DNA of 64,000 nt from Sphingomonadaceae bacterium OTU29LAMAA1 (GCA_024072375.1 CP099617.1:663001-727000); one strand, 5' to 3'; shown: positions 19,167 through 28,472, counted from the stretch's first letter. Made by a program: numbers and translations. The notes: generated by a model from the letters alone, not told the origin.

Positions 19167-20005
19167 GCTTCTCTCCCCTTCGCGGCGCGCGCCCCCCATA
19201 TCCAGGCCGATGCCGGGAAGGCGACGCTGCTGCCGGTGCTGTAACGTTCGAGCGCGGCTTTGAGCCGCGCGGTTGCGGCGGCAGGATCGGCGGCGGTCTT
19301 TAAAGCCGAGGCGAGCGGGCCGATGCGGCGGAAGAAGGCGACGGCGTCGTCGATCCGATCTTCGCCCGCGCCGGCGACATAGGTGAAGTCGACGCGGGCA
19401 TAGCTATCCACGGACCAGCCGGCGGTTTCGAGGATCGCGGCGGTGTGTGCGGGATCGGCGAAAGCGAACGGACCCGGGGTGTAGCCGGAGGCGATCGGCG
19501 GACGGGAACCGGTGACCTGTTCGACGAGGTCGGATGCCCATGGATTGTCGGCACGGTCCCGGAAGCAGGAGAAGACGAGCCGGGCGTCCGACGCGGCGAC
19601 GTCATGGAGGTCGGCGAAGACGGCCGCGGGATCGGCGAAGAACATGACGCCGTGACGCGATACGAACAGGTCGATGGGGGCAAGCTCCTGCGCTGCGACG
19701 GATGCGTCGCCCCGGCGGAAGGTGAGGTTCGGGTGCGCCACTCCTCGGGTCACCGCCACGGCGAGGAGTTCGGGGGAGAGGTCGACACCGACGACCTGCG
19801 CATCGGGGCGTGAGGTCGCGAGCGACAGGCTGGTGGAGCCGGCGCCGCAGCCGATGTCGATCGCGCGGAACGGCGCGTCCGGCGCCGCTGCGAGGACGGC
19901 GGCGTCGAGGTGACGGGCGAGATCGGCGAGTGAGCGGTCGGTGCGCTGCCATTCCGCGGCCCAGGTTTGGCCGACGCGGCCGGTCCAGTCTGCGGTGGTG
20001 GTCAT
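19163..20005 (-). CDS. SAM-dependent class I methyltransferase
   Basis: 280 residues from MTTTADWTGRVGQTWAAEW; the longer open frame to 20086 lacks a good start. Motif I is FRAIDIGCGAGSTSLSLA, followed by the acidic VVGVDLSPELL loop, GDASV and a motif-IV-like DLFVSRHGVMFF. The fold is that of UbiE/Trans-aconitate-type methyltransferases. A C-terminal cap (AVAFFRRIGPLASAL) probably shapes the substrate pocket. It is coupled to the GST gene. The substrate is not deducible. Confidence 0.88.
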   Translation of the reverse strand: MTTTADWTGRVGQTWAAEWQRTDRSLADLARHLDAAVLAAAPDAPFRAIDIGCGAGSTSLSLATSRPDAQVVGVDLSPELLAVAVTRGVAHPNLTFRRGDASVAAQELAPIDLFVSRHGVMFFADPAAVFADLHDVAASDARLVFSCFRDRADNPWASDLVEQVTGSRPPIASGYTPGPFAFADPAHTAAILETAGWSVDSYARVDFTYVAGAGEDRIDDAVAFFRRIGPLASALKTAADPAAATARLKAALERYSTGSSVAFPASAWIWGARAAKGREA

Positions 20006-20046
20006 GATGGGATCCTCGGAGTGCGGGGCGGTGTCATCGCAGCCTT

Positions 20047-20070
20047 GCGCTCCTGCCGAGGCGGGAGCGC
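20047..20070. repeat. REP-like palindromic extragenic element
   Basis: GCGCTCCTGC and GCGGGAGCGC form a 10-pair stem (one wobble) with a CGAG loop. A second imperfect palindrome (CCACCTTCGCGGAGAC) follows closely, the paired arrangement seen in many alphaproteobacterial extragenic repeats. Only one clear copy is in this window, so repeat status is inferred from form. Confidence 0.4.
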
Positions 20071-20278
20071 GGTGCTGGATGCCCACCTTCGCGGAGACAC
20101 GGCGGATGGGTTCGAACCGGAATCGACAGGGTTGCAGGACGGGCTCCGGCCTTCGCCGGGAAACCGGATTCCATCGTTTCCGTGGAAGCGCCGGGGGCTC
20201 CGGGCTCCGTCACTTGCAGGAGTATCGGACGCGGACGTTGTCGAAGTTGACGGTACGGTGCGGTTGGAATGCGACCAA

Positions 20279-20311
20279 CCGAAAAGGGCCCGCCGTTGCC
20301 GGCGAGCCCTT
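20279..20311 (-). terminator. Terminator of recA
   Basis: On the minus strand AAGGGCTCGCCGG...CGGCGGGCCCTTTTC forms a GC-rich stem (one mismatch) with a short CAA loop, ending in TTTTC, about 30 bases after the recA stop. Confidence 0.85.
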
Positions 20312-20338
20312 CGTGCATCCTGATCGGATGACGGTGCA

Positions 20339-21412
20339 TCAGATGTCGTCGTCGGCTTCCGGGCCGGTCATCATCTCTTCGGCGACCTTTTCGGTGCGCT
20401 GGCGGATCGCCTTTTCGAGGCGGTCGGCCATTTCGGGATGTTCGCGCAGATAGGTCTTCGAATTCTCGCGACCCTGACCGATGCGGACGCTGTCGTAGCT
20501 GAACCACGCGCCCGATTTCTCAACGAGGCCGGCCTTCACGCCGAGATCGAGGATCTCGCCGATCTTGGAGATGCCCTCGCCGTACATGATGTCAAATTCG
20601 ACCTGCTTGAACGGCGGTGCGACCTTGTTCTTGACGACCTTCACGCGGGTGGCGTTGCCGGTCACCTCTTCCTTGTCCTTGATCGCGCCGGTGCGGCGGA
20701 TGTCGAGGCGGACGGAGGCGTAGAACTTCAGCGCGTTGCCGCCCGTCGTCGTCTCCGGATTGCCGTACATCACGCCGATCTTCATGCGCAGCTGGTTGAT
20801 GAAGATCACCATGCAGCGCGAGCGGCTGATCGAACCGGTCAGCTTGCGCAGCGACTGCGACATCAGGCGGGCCTGAAGGCCGACGTGGCTGTCGCCCATC
20901 TCGCCCTCGATCTCGGCGCGCGGCACGAGTGCGGCGACCGAGTCGACGACGAGCACGTCGATCGCGTTGGAGCGAACGAGCGTGTCGACGATCTCGAGCG
21001 CCTGCTCGCCCGTATCCGGCTGCGAGACGATCAGTTCGTCGATGTTGACGCCCAGCTTCTTGGCATAGACCGGGTCGAGCGCGTGTTCGGCGTCGACAAA
21101 AGCGGCGGTGCCGCCACCCTTTTGCGCTTCGGCGATGACGTGCAGCGCGAGCGTGGTCTTGCCTGACGATTCAGGACCATAGACCTCGATCACGCGGCCG
21201 CGCGGCAGGCCGCCGACGCCGAGTGCGATATCGAGACCGAGCGATCCGGTGGAGATCGTCTCGACCTCCATCGACTGCTTGGCGCCGAGCTTCATTGCCG
21301 AGCCCTTGCCGAAGGCGCGGTCGATCTGGGCAAGAGCGGCGTCGAGCGCCTTCTGCCGGTCGGTGGTTGCGGTTGCCATGCCGGTGTCGATCACTTTCAG
21401 ATTGGCGGCCAT
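20339..21412 (-). CDS. recA: RecA recombinase
   Basis: 357 residues from [11 protein letters not shown]; an internal ATG at 21379 ([10 protein letters not shown]) is an alternative start. The Walker A motif is GPESSGKTT and Walker B is [10 protein letters not shown]. The L1/L2 DNA-binding loops lie around [17 protein letters not shown] and [17 protein letters not shown], and the C-terminus is acidic (GPEADDDI). It catalyses strand exchange and stimulates LexA self-cleavage. It is monocistronic, with a terminator behind it and a palindromic SOS-type site over its probable promoter. Confidence 0.98.
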   Translation of the reverse strand: MAANLKVIDTGMATATTDRQKALDAALAQIDRAFGKGSAMKLGAKQSMEVETISTGSLGLDIALGVGGLPRGRVIEVYGPESSGKTTLALHVIAEAQKGGGTAAFVDAEHALDPVYAKKLGVNIDELIVSQPDTGEQALEIVDTLVRSNAIDVLVVDSVAALVPRAEIEGEMGDSHVGLQARLMSQSLRKLTGSISRSRCMVIFINQLRMKIGVMYGNPETTTGGNALKFYASVRLDIRRTGAIKDKEEVTGNATRVKVVKNKVAPPFKQVEFDIMYGEGISKIGEILDLGVKAGLVEKSGAWFSYDSVRIGQGRENSKTYLREHPEMADRLEKAIRQRTEKVAEEMMTGPEADDDI

Positions 21413-21465
21413 CGGGAGGTTCCTCGCTAGAGCAAGCGCGCGCACGGGGCAACGCATCTGTTCCG

Positions 21466-21494
21466 TATGTACGATGTTTGTTCCTGTGGAACAA
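21466..21494 (-). promoter_or_regulatory. Probable LexA operator overlapping the recA promoter
   Basis: On the plus strand GTAC-N7-GTTC (21469-21483) matches the alphaproteobacterial LexA consensus GTTC-N7-GTTC at seven of eight fixed bases. Fused to it is the perfect palindrome TTGTTCC-TGT-GGAACAA (21478-21494). Read toward recA, TTGTTC and TACATA are 17 bases apart, a weak -35/-10 pair exactly under these elements. SOS control of recA is well established in the class; the assignment of this site is by eye. Confidence 0.55.
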
Positions 21495-21574
21495 GAGGGG
21501 AACTTCGCTGATTTTTGCGGGGTTTGCGGATTTCTTGCGTTACGTTGCAGTGGTCTCTTCGGGAAGCGCGTCCC

Positions 21575-21598
21575 CCGCCCCCGCTAAAGCGAGGGAGG
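21575..21598 (-). terminator. Weak hairpin after ispE
   Basis: On the minus strand CCCTCGCT and AGCGGGGG pair (one mismatch) across TT, just after the ispE stop. No U-tract follows. Confidence 0.35.
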
Positions 21599-21601
21599 AA
21601 T

Positions 21602-22447
21602 TTAAAGTAAGGTTGTGGCCAGCGCCCAATGCTGCGGCATCGTCCTGGCGGCCGCGTCTCGGGCAGGTTCGTTTTCGAACAACGCGAAGCATGTCGCGCC
21701 GCTGCCGGACATGCGGGACAAGAGGACGCCTTCGGATCCCGCCAGCGCCGACAGCACGTCGGCGATCACGGGGGCGAGTTCCAGAGCGGCTGGTTGCAGG
21801 TCGTTGCGGCCGGCGATGGCGCGGGCGAGGAGGTCGCCTTCGGTGGCGATGCCGCCGCGGTCGTGGCCGTCCCAACGGGCGAAGACCGCGCCGGTGGAGA
21901 CCGCGACGCCCGGATTGACCAGCAGCAGCGGGGTTCCGGCAAGCCCGTGCACCGGGATAAGCGCCTCGCCCTTGCCGGTGCCCAATGTGGTGCGGCCGAG
22001 CAGGCAGGCGGGCACGTCGGCGCCGAGCGCTTCGGCGATGACGAACAGGCGGGGGTCTTCGGGTGCGATGGCATGGAGCCGGGCGAGCGCGCGCAACGTG
22101 GCTGCGGCATCCGCCGAGCCGCCGCCGATACCGGAGGCGACTGGCAAGTGCTTGTCTAGGGTGATCGCGTGCGCCTGTTCGATGCCGAAGGTGTCGCGGA
22201 AGGCGAAGGCAGCCCGCTCGACGAGGTTCGGCGTAACAGGCTCCCCTGCCCGTTCCGCCGACGCGGCCAGCGCCGCCGCGAACGGGCCGGTGATGGCGAA
22301 GCTGTCCGCCGTCGCAGGCACCACGGTCACCGTGTCACCGTCGGCGGCGAAGGCGAACAGCGTTTCCAGTTCGTGATAGCCGTCGGGGCGGCGATGGCGG
22401 ATGTGGAGGGCGAGGTTGATCTTGGCGGGCGCGCGTTCGACGATCAC
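21602..22447 (-). CDS. ispE: 4-diphosphocytidyl-2-C-methyl-D-erythritol kinase
   Basis: 281 residues from a GTG overlapping the TPR gene stop (GTGA). It is a GHMP kinase: the N-terminal VERAPAKINLALHIRHRRPDG is the substrate-binding start, LPVASGIGGGSADAAATLR is the glycine-rich ATP loop, and RMSGSGATCFALF is the C-terminal GHMP motif 3. It phosphorylates CDP-methylerythritol in the non-mevalonate isoprenoid pathway. The upstream open frame to 22942 is a shadow of the TPR gene. Confidence 0.95.
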   Translation of the reverse strand: MIVERAPAKINLALHIRHRRPDGYHELETLFAFAADGDTVTVVPATADSFAITGPFAAALAASAERAGEPVTPNLVERAAFAFRDTFGIEQAHAITLDKHLPVASGIGGGSADAAATLRALARLHAIAPEDPRLFVIAEALGADVPACLLGRTTLGTGKGEALIPVHGLAGTPLLLVNPGVAVSTGAVFARWDGHDRGGIATEGDLLARAIAGRNDLQPAALELAPVIADVLSALAGSEGVLLSRMSGSGATCFALFENEPARDAAARTMPQHWALATTLL

Positions 22448-24054
22448 TTGGCGGGTAATCCCTGGACGATTCTGGTGGAGAGACGCGCCTGATCCGCGGC
22501 GGGCGCGGTGAGCGCGGCGGCGCGCCATGCGTAGCGCGCCTCGTAGTGGCGGCCGATCGTCCAGTACAGGTCGCCGAGGTGTTCGCCGATCTCCGCATTG
22601 ATCGGATCGCTCGCTGCGGCCCGTTCCAGCAGCGGCAGCGCGCGCGCCATGTCGCCGTTGATGAAATAGGCCCAGCCCAGCGAATCGGTGATCGACCCGT
22701 CGTCCGGCTTCAATGCGTGCGCCCGCTGCAGCATCGCCGTCGACGCCGCGACGTCGATCCCGCGCTGCGCCTGCGCATAGCCCAGATAATTGAGCGCCAG
22801 CGGTTCGCTCGGGGCGAGTTCGACCGCCTTTTGCAACGCCTTGCGCCCGGCGGGCCAATCGCCGGACTGCTCGAGCGCACCGCCGTATTGCAACCATGCG
22901 GTCCATTCGTCCGGATCGGTATCTCGAATCCGGCGATACCACGGGACCGCCTCGGCATGCCGGCCCGCTGCGGTGAGCCGGTCGGCGTAGGTCTGCCAGT
23001 CGCCGGTGCCCGCTCCGGAACCCTCCGCGCCCTGTCGCGCGAGCGCCAGCGCGTCGGCTTCGCGGCCTGCGCCGGCCAGGATCGCGATGCGCGCGGCGAG
23101 CGCGGTCGGCGCGAAGGGACTGTCCGGCGGCATGGCGTCGAGCGTCGCCAGCGCGCGATCGGGGGCATCGTCCTTCGCCAGCGCCGACGCGAGCAACAGC
23201 CGGGCGCGGTCGTTGGCGGGGTTGGCGATCAGCGCGGTGCGCGACAGCGCGATCGACAGCGTCGCGGCGTCCTGTTCCGCAAGGTCGCTGGCAATCCGGC
23301 CGAGCAGGCGGGACACACCGAAACCCAGTGTCGCCTTTGCCGGCGTGCCACGGCGCAACGCGGCAAACACCGGATCGCCCCCCGCCAGCAATCCACGCGC
23401 CGCATCCGCGTGACCGTTGCCGAACAACAATTGCGCGGCGGACAGGCGCAGATCGATCGGCGATCCCGTCTCGCGCAGGGTCTGTACGGTGGCGAGCCCC
23501 TTATCGACATCGCCGCGGGCGATCTGGAGCAATGCCGCAGTCTCGGCAGCGAGGCGCTGGGTGACGGCGTCCTTGCCCGTGGCGACCATGCCGATCCGCG
23601 CCGCCGGATCCTCGCCACGCACGAACGCCGTCCAGGCGCGGAGCGATGGCGCCATGACGCCGAGTGGTGTCGACGCCAGAGCCTTCGTCGCGGCCTCGAC
23701 CCCGACGGGATCGTTTCGCGCCGCCGCAAGTGCGAGGGGGAGCAACGGCAGGTCGGCGGGTGCGTCGGCGCTGGCACGCAGCACGGCTGCGGCACGGCTG
23801 GCCAGCGCGATGTCGCCGGTCGCCAGAGCCTCGCGATAGGCCCGTACCGCCACGACGGGGCTGGCGGGCATGTCGTCCAGCGCGCTGGCATAGCCCGCCA
23901 CAGCAAGCGCGCTGTTGCCGTCGGCATCGGCGGCACGCGCCTTTACATAATCGGCGATACGGGACGTATCGGCCCCGGCCGGCGCGATGGCGCCAAGGCT
24001 GAGGACCGATGCGAGGAACAGACGCTTACATATTGGGATAGTTCGGGCCTCCAC
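22444..24054 (-). CDS. Exported tetratricopeptide-repeat protein
   Basis: 536 residues if translation starts at the GTG at 24054, with GAGG just upstream, inside the last 29 bases of the ETF-QO gene. There is no ATG near the signal peptide (KRLFLASVLSLGAIAPAGADTS), so the start is uncertain. The mature protein is a TPR solenoid. Clear repeats include EWTAWLQYGGALEQSGDWPAG, LALNYLGYAQAQRGID, SITDSLGWAYFINGDMARAL and AEIGEHLGDLYWTIGRHYEA in the last 200 residues. Similar genes often sit before ispE in sphingomonads. The role may be envelope protein assembly, which is unproven. Confidence 0.82.
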   Translation of the reverse strand: MEARTIPICKRLFLASVLSLGAIAPAGADTSRIADYVKARAADADGNSALAVAGYASALDDMPASPVVAVRAYREALATGDIALASRAAAVLRASADAPADLPLLPLALAAARNDPVGVEAATKALASTPLGVMAPSLRAWTAFVRGEDPAARIGMVATGKDAVTQRLAAETAALLQIARGDVDKGLATVQTLRETGSPIDLRLSAAQLLFGNGHADAARGLLAGGDPVFAALRRGTPAKATLGFGVSRLLGRIASDLAEQDAATLSIALSRTALIANPANDRARLLLASALAKDDAPDRALATLDAMPPDSPFAPTALAARIAILAGAGREADALALARQGAEGSGAGTGDWQTYADRLTAAGRHAEAVPWYRRIRDTDPDEWTAWLQYGGALEQSGDWPAGRKALQKAVELAPSEPLALNYLGYAQAQRGIDVAASTAMLQRAHALKPDDGSITDSLGWAYFINGDMARALPLLERAAASDPINAEIGEHLGDLYWTIGRHYEARYAWRAAALTAPAADQARLSTRIVQGLPAK

Positions 24055-25690
24055 CGCCCTCGGGTACGACCCAGTTGATGTTCTGGGTCGGGTCCTTGAT
24101 GTCGCAGGTCTTGCAGTGGACGCAATTCTGCGCGTTGATGACGAACTTGGGGTCGCCGGTTTCCTGTCCGACGATCTCGTAAACACCGGCCGGGCAATAG
24201 CGTTGCGCCGGCTCGTCGTACATCGGCAGGTCGTATTCGACCGGCACGTTCGGGTCGCGCAGCGTCAGGTGGACCGGCTGGTCCTCCTCGTGGTTGGTGT
24301 TCGACAGGAACACCGACGACAGGCGGTCGAAGGTGAGCACGCCGTCCGCCTTCGGGTAGACCGGCGGCTTCACCATGTCCTTGCGCCACAGCGACTCATG
24401 GTCGGGGTGATGCTTCATGGTGAAGGGCATCTTGATGCCGAAATGCTCGAGCCACATCGTGATGCCCGACAGGCCGGAGCCGACGAAATCGCCGAACTTC
24501 TTGACCAGCGGCACGACGTTGCGGACGATCGACAGCTCCTTCTTCACCCACGAATTCTCGAAGGCTTCAGGATAGGCGGTCAGCTCGTCATGCTCGCGCT
24601 GCGACAGGATCGCGTCGGCGGCGGCTTCGGCGGCCATCATGCCGCTCTTCATCGCGGTGTGCGTGCCCTTGATGCGGGGCACGTTGAGGAAGCCCGCCGA
24701 ACAGCCGATCAGCGCGCCGCCGGGGAAGACGAGCTTGGGGATCGACTGGAGGCCGCCGTCGCTGATCGCGCGGGCGCCGTAGGACACACGCTTGGCCCCC
24801 TTCAGGATCGCGGCGATCTCCGGATGCGTCTTCCACTTCTGCATTTCCGAGAAGGGCGAGAGATAGGGGTTGCTGTAGTTGAGCCATGTCACGAAGCCGA
24901 GGCTGACCTGCCCGTTCGCCTGATGGTACAGCCAGCCGCCGCCATTGGCGTCGTCGCCCAGGGGCCAGCCCTGCGTGTGGATAACACGGCCGGGCTTGTG
25001 GAGTTCGGGATCGATGTCCCACAATTCCTTGACGCCGAGGCCGTAGACCTGCGGCTGCGCGTCCTTCGCGAGGTCGAAGGTGCGGATGATCTCCTTCGAC
25101 AGGTGACCGCGCACGCCCTCCGCGAAGAAGGTATATTTGGCGTGGAGTTCGAGGCCGGGGGTGTAATCGCCCTTGTGCGTGCCGTCGCGGGCGACGCCCA
25201 TGTCGCCGGTGGCGACGCCCTTCACGCGGCCCTGCTCGTCGAACAGGATCTCGGCGGCGGCGAAACCGGGGAAGATCTCGACGCCCAACTCCTCCGCCTT
25301 GCCCGCGAGCCAGCGGCAGAGGTTGCCGAGGCTGCCGGTGTAGGTCCCCTTGTTGTGCAGGAACGGCGGCGTCCAGAGGTGGGGGAGCGTCACCTTCTTC
25401 TTCGGCGAGAGGACCCAGTGCAGGTTCTCGGTCACCGGCACTTCGGCGAGCGGGCAGTCGTCGCGCCAGTCGGGCAGCAGCTCGTCGAGGCTGCGCGGGT
25501 CGATCACCGCGCCCGACAGGATGTGCGCGCCGACCTCGGACCCCTTTTCGAGCACGCAGACGCTGAGGTCCGCGCCCTTCTCCGCCGCGACCTGTTTGAA
25601 ACGGATCGCCGCCGACAGGCCCGCGGGGCCCGCGCCGACGATCACCACGTCATAAGGCATCGATTCTCTTTGGGATTCGCGTGTCGTCAT
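24026..25690 (-). CDS. Electron transfer flavoprotein-ubiquinone oxidoreductase
   Basis: 554 residues, the usual length. The start MTTRESQRESMPYDVV is backed by GGAG eight bases upstream. The N-terminal FAD site is VVIVGAGPAGLSAAIRF. The quinone-binding and middle domains follow, and the C-terminal [4Fe-4S] ferredoxin-like segment has YCPAGVYEI and NAQNCVHCKTCDIKDP. It moves electrons from ETF (fatty acid and amino acid oxidation) to ubiquinone at the membrane. It heads the operon with the TPR protein and ispE. Confidence 0.97.
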   Translation of the reverse strand: MTTRESQRESMPYDVVIVGAGPAGLSAAIRFKQVAAEKGADLSVCVLEKGSEVGAHILSGAVIDPRSLDELLPDWRDDCPLAEVPVTENLHWVLSPKKKVTLPHLWTPPFLHNKGTYTGSLGNLCRWLAGKAEELGVEIFPGFAAAEILFDEQGRVKGVATGDMGVARDGTHKGDYTPGLELHAKYTFFAEGVRGHLSKEIIRTFDLAKDAQPQVYGLGVKELWDIDPELHKPGRVIHTQGWPLGDDANGGGWLYHQANGQVSLGFVTWLNYSNPYLSPFSEMQKWKTHPEIAAILKGAKRVSYGARAISDGGLQSIPKLVFPGGALIGCSAGFLNVPRIKGTHTAMKSGMMAAEAAADAILSQREHDELTAYPEAFENSWVKKELSIVRNVVPLVKKFGDFVGSGLSGITMWLEHFGIKMPFTMKHHPDHESLWRKDMVKPPVYPKADGVLTFDRLSSVFLSNTNHEEDQPVHLTLRDPNVPVEYDLPMYDEPAQRYCPAGVYEIVGQETGDPKFVINAQNCVHCKTCDIKDPTQNINWVVPEGGGGPNYPNM

Positions 25691-25824
25691 CTCATCCACT
25701 CCCGGATACGGTTGCGGTTGTCGGCGCCGGGGGATAGCGGTCAGGCGCAGGCCGACAACGTCTCGTCTCCGAACCGCGATCGGACAAGTTGACGGAAACG
25801 TCAACCTTACAGAGAAGGAAATGC

Positions 25825-26553
25825 GTGGGGGCCGATCAACATCTCGACTGGATGAGCAGCGCGGCGAGCGCGCTCGACTGGTGGCAGGAGGCGGGCGTCG
25901 ACGTGCTCGTCGACGACGCCCCACGGGACTGGCTGGCCGAACCGATGGCGGCCCCGGTGGCGTTCGTCGCCCCTGCCGCTCCGGTGCACATCCCTGCCGC
26001 CTTGCCCGAGACGCTGGCGGATTTCATCGCGTGGCGGATGGGTGATGCGGTGCCGGAGGTCGAATGGCGCGGCGTGTCGATCACCGCTGCCGGACCGCCA
26101 GAGGCGCAGGTGATGGTGCTGGTCGATTGCCCCGACAAGGACGACGGCGCAGCGGGGATGCTGATGACCGGCCCGACCGGCGCGCTGTTCGACCGGATGC
26201 TCGCCGCGATCGGGCTGTCGCGCGAGACGATCCACCTTGCCGCGGTGTGCGCAAAGCGACCGGTGGCGGGCCGGATGCCGCGCGAGGTCGAGGCGCGGCT
26301 GGCGGAAATTTCGAAGCACCATATCGGGCTGGTCGCGCCGAAACGGCTGCTGCTGCTCGGCAATGCGGCGAGCCGTGCCATTCTGGGGGCGGAAATGCCC
26401 GGGACGCGCGGGTCTTTACACCGGTTTAACCATAAGCGTGGTGAGACCGAGGTGGTCGCCAGCTTTCATCCGCGCTTTCTCATCGAGAAGCCCGCGGCGA
26501 AGGCCGAGGCGTGGAAGGATCTGCAATTGCTGATGGGGGGAGTATCCGCGTGA
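25825..26553 (+). CDS. Uracil-DNA glycosylase superfamily protein (family-4-like, atypical)
   Basis: 242 residues from a GTG with AAGGA upstream. The C-terminal 150 residues carry the UDG fold: GPTGALFDRMLAAIGL, LLLLGNAASRAILG and the catalytic-loop-like ASFHPRFLIEKPAAKAEAWKDLQ, which matches the HPSYLLR-type motif of families 4/5. Motif A is eroded (VDCPDKDDGAAGML instead of GEAPGxxED), and the N-terminal CxxC that binds the iron-sulfur cluster is absent. The first 90 residues are Ala/Pro-rich. It is coupled by GTGA to a lytic transglycosylase. Activity on uracil-DNA is uncertain. Confidence 0.78.
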   Translation: MGADQHLDWMSSAASALDWWQEAGVDVLVDDAPRDWLAEPMAAPVAFVAPAAPVHIPAALPETLADFIAWRMGDAVPEVEWRGVSITAAGPPEAQVMVLVDCPDKDDGAAGMLMTGPTGALFDRMLAAIGLSRETIHLAAVCAKRPVAGRMPREVEARLAEISKHHIGLVAPKRLLLLGNAASRAILGAEMPGTRGSLHRFNHKRGETEVVASFHPRFLIEKPAAKAEAWKDLQLLMGGVSA

Positions 26554-28379
26554 CCCGCAAGCTGGCGCTGACGATTGGAACCGCCGCATGCCTGATGGCG
26601 GCGGCACCCGCCTGGGCGGATAGCGGACCCGAGCCAGCCGGCGAGGCCAAACTCGCGGCGATCGGCGGCGCGGATCGCATTCCGGACCAGCTCGATGCCG
26701 GCCAGCGCGAAGGCTATCGCGCAGTGTTTCAGGCGATCCGCGACGGTAAATGGCAGGATGCGCAGATCGGACTCGACGCGATGAAGCCCGGGCCGCTGCA
26801 TGCGATTGCGCGGGCCGAGCTGTACACCGCCAAGGGATCGCCGCGGATCGAGCTGGAGCCGCTGATGGCGGTGCTCAACGAAGCGCCCGAACTGCCGCAG
26901 GCGGCGGACCTCGCCCGACTGGCGAAGGCGCGCGGGGCGAGCGAACTCCCGCCCCTGCCCCTCGCGCAGCGGTTGATCTGGCAAGACGGTGCGCCCCGGC
27001 GGGTACGCGCGAAGGCGACGAAGAGCGACGAAATCGCAGCCGATCTGGCGACCAGGATGCAGCCGTTCGTCAAGGCGGACATGGCGACGGATGCGCAGGC
27101 GTTGCTGGAGATCACGCAGGGGCTGACGCCCGAGGCGCAGACCGAATGGCAGGCGAAGGTCGCCTGGATGTACTTCCTGACCGGCGACGACGCCAACGCA
27201 CGCAGCATGGCGGTGAAGGCGGCGAATGGCGTGGGCGACTGGGCGGTACAGGGCCGCTGGACCGGATCGCTGTCGGCGTGGCGGCAGAACGACTGCGCCG
27301 CGGCCGAGACGGGATTCGAGGGCGTGGCGGCACGCGCCACCGACGTCGATCTGCGCGCGGCGGCGCTCTATTGGGCGTCGCGCGCCGACATGGTGTGCGG
27401 CCGGCCCGACAAGGTGCAGGCGCGGCTGCAATCGGCGGCGCAGTTTTCCGAAAGCTTCTACGGCCAGTTGTCGCGGCAGGCGCTGTTGATCAAGGACAAG
27501 GGCAAGCCGTCGACTCAGGTGGTCGCGGCGGACTGGGCACGGCTCGACAAGCGGCCGAACCTCCGCGTCGCGGCGGCGCTGGCCGAGATCGGCGAAACCG
27601 ATCTGGCCGACGGCGTCATCCGGCAACAGGCACGGATCGGCGATCCGTCCGAATTCGGCAGCCTGGTGCGCGTCGCCGAGGCGCTGAGCCTGCCCGCCAC
27701 CACCGTCTGGCTGGCCCACAATTGTCCGCAGGGCGTCGTCGCGACCGCAGAGGCGCGCTATCCGACGCCGAACTGGACGCCATCGAGCGGCTGGCGCGTC
27801 GACAAGGCGCTGGTTTACGCCCACACGCTGGAAGAGAGCGGGTTCCGCAACAAGGTCGTCAGCCCCGCCGGCGCCTATGGTCTGATGCAGATCATGCCTG
27901 CCGCTGCGACCGATTATTCGCGTGAGAAGGGCCTGCCGCTCGACAAGAGCGCGTTGACCAGACCGGCGACCAATATGGATATCGGCCAGCGCCACCTCGA
28001 ACGGCTGCGCGACATGGCGGGCGTGACCGGCGGTCTGCTGCCCAAGGTGATCGCGGCCTATAACGCCGGCCCGCGTCCCGTCGGCGACTGGAACGCGATC
28101 GTGCACGATGGCGGCGATCCCTTGCTGTATATCGAGAGCATTCCGTATTGGGAGACGCGCGGCTACGTCACGACGGTGCTGCGCAACTACTGGATGTACG
28201 AGGCGCAGGGCGGACGGAAGGCATCGGCCAGCCGGTCGGCGCTGGCGCAGGGCATGTGGCCGCGCTTCCCCGGCCTGCCCGGCGCGGCAGCGGTACGGAT
28301 GAATGCGCGGCCGAATGCGACCGCGATCGCGGTGAACGGACGGGTCTCGCCGCAATCGACGACGGTGTCGAAGGATTGA
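26550..28379 (+). CDS. Soluble lytic murein transglycosylase (Slt70-like)
   Basis: 609 residues from the GTG in the GTGA overlap, with GGGGGGAG upstream. The signal peptide is TRKLALTIGTAACLMAAAPAWA. A long alpha-helical superhelix (U-domain, residues about 60-430) precedes the catalytic SLT domain. There HTLEESGFRNKVVSPAGAYGLMQIMP carries the catalytic Glu (ES motif) and GLMQ, and VIAAYNAGPRPVGDW the C-terminal AYNAG block. It cleaves peptidoglycan to 1,6-anhydro-muropeptides in the periplasm. A Ser/Asn-rich tail follows. Confidence 0.93.
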   Translation: MTRKLALTIGTAACLMAAAPAWADSGPEPAGEAKLAAIGGADRIPDQLDAGQREGYRAVFQAIRDGKWQDAQIGLDAMKPGPLHAIARAELYTAKGSPRIELEPLMAVLNEAPELPQAADLARLAKARGASELPPLPLAQRLIWQDGAPRRVRAKATKSDEIAADLATRMQPFVKADMATDAQALLEITQGLTPEAQTEWQAKVAWMYFLTGDDANARSMAVKAANGVGDWAVQGRWTGSLSAWRQNDCAAAETGFEGVAARATDVDLRAAALYWASRADMVCGRPDKVQARLQSAAQFSESFYGQLSRQALLIKDKGKPSTQVVAADWARLDKRPNLRVAAALAEIGETDLADGVIRQQARIGDPSEFGSLVRVAEALSLPATTVWLAHNCPQGVVATAEARYPTPNWTPSSGWRVDKALVYAHTLEESGFRNKVVSPAGAYGLMQIMPAAATDYSREKGLPLDKSALTRPATNMDIGQRHLERLRDMAGVTGGLLPKVIAAYNAGPRPVGDWNAIVHDGGDPLLYIESIPYWETRGYVTTVLRNYWMYEAQGGRKASASRSALAQGMWPRFPGLPGAAAVRMNARPNATAIAVNGRVSPQSTTVSKD

Positions 28380-28472
28380 GAATAGCGGACGGCGCAGACC
28401 ATCGTCGCTCGCCGTCGTTTCGGACCGGGTCCGATTAGGTCGCCGGGCGCCTCGGGTACACCCTCGTCGTAT

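Larger units (their letters stand above)
20006..20338. other. Intergenic region between methyltransferase and recA ends
   Basis: This spacer contains a REP-like hairpin at 20047-20070 and a following degenerate palindromic stretch to about 20235 (repeated CCGG/TTCGCCGGGAA-type arms). It ends in the recA terminator at 20279-20311. No gene is supportable. Confidence 0.6.

Noticed and set aside
23987..25792. A 601-codon frame antisense to ETF-QO
   Set aside because: Mirror of a strongly conserved enzyme with wobble-position GC bias; no domain.
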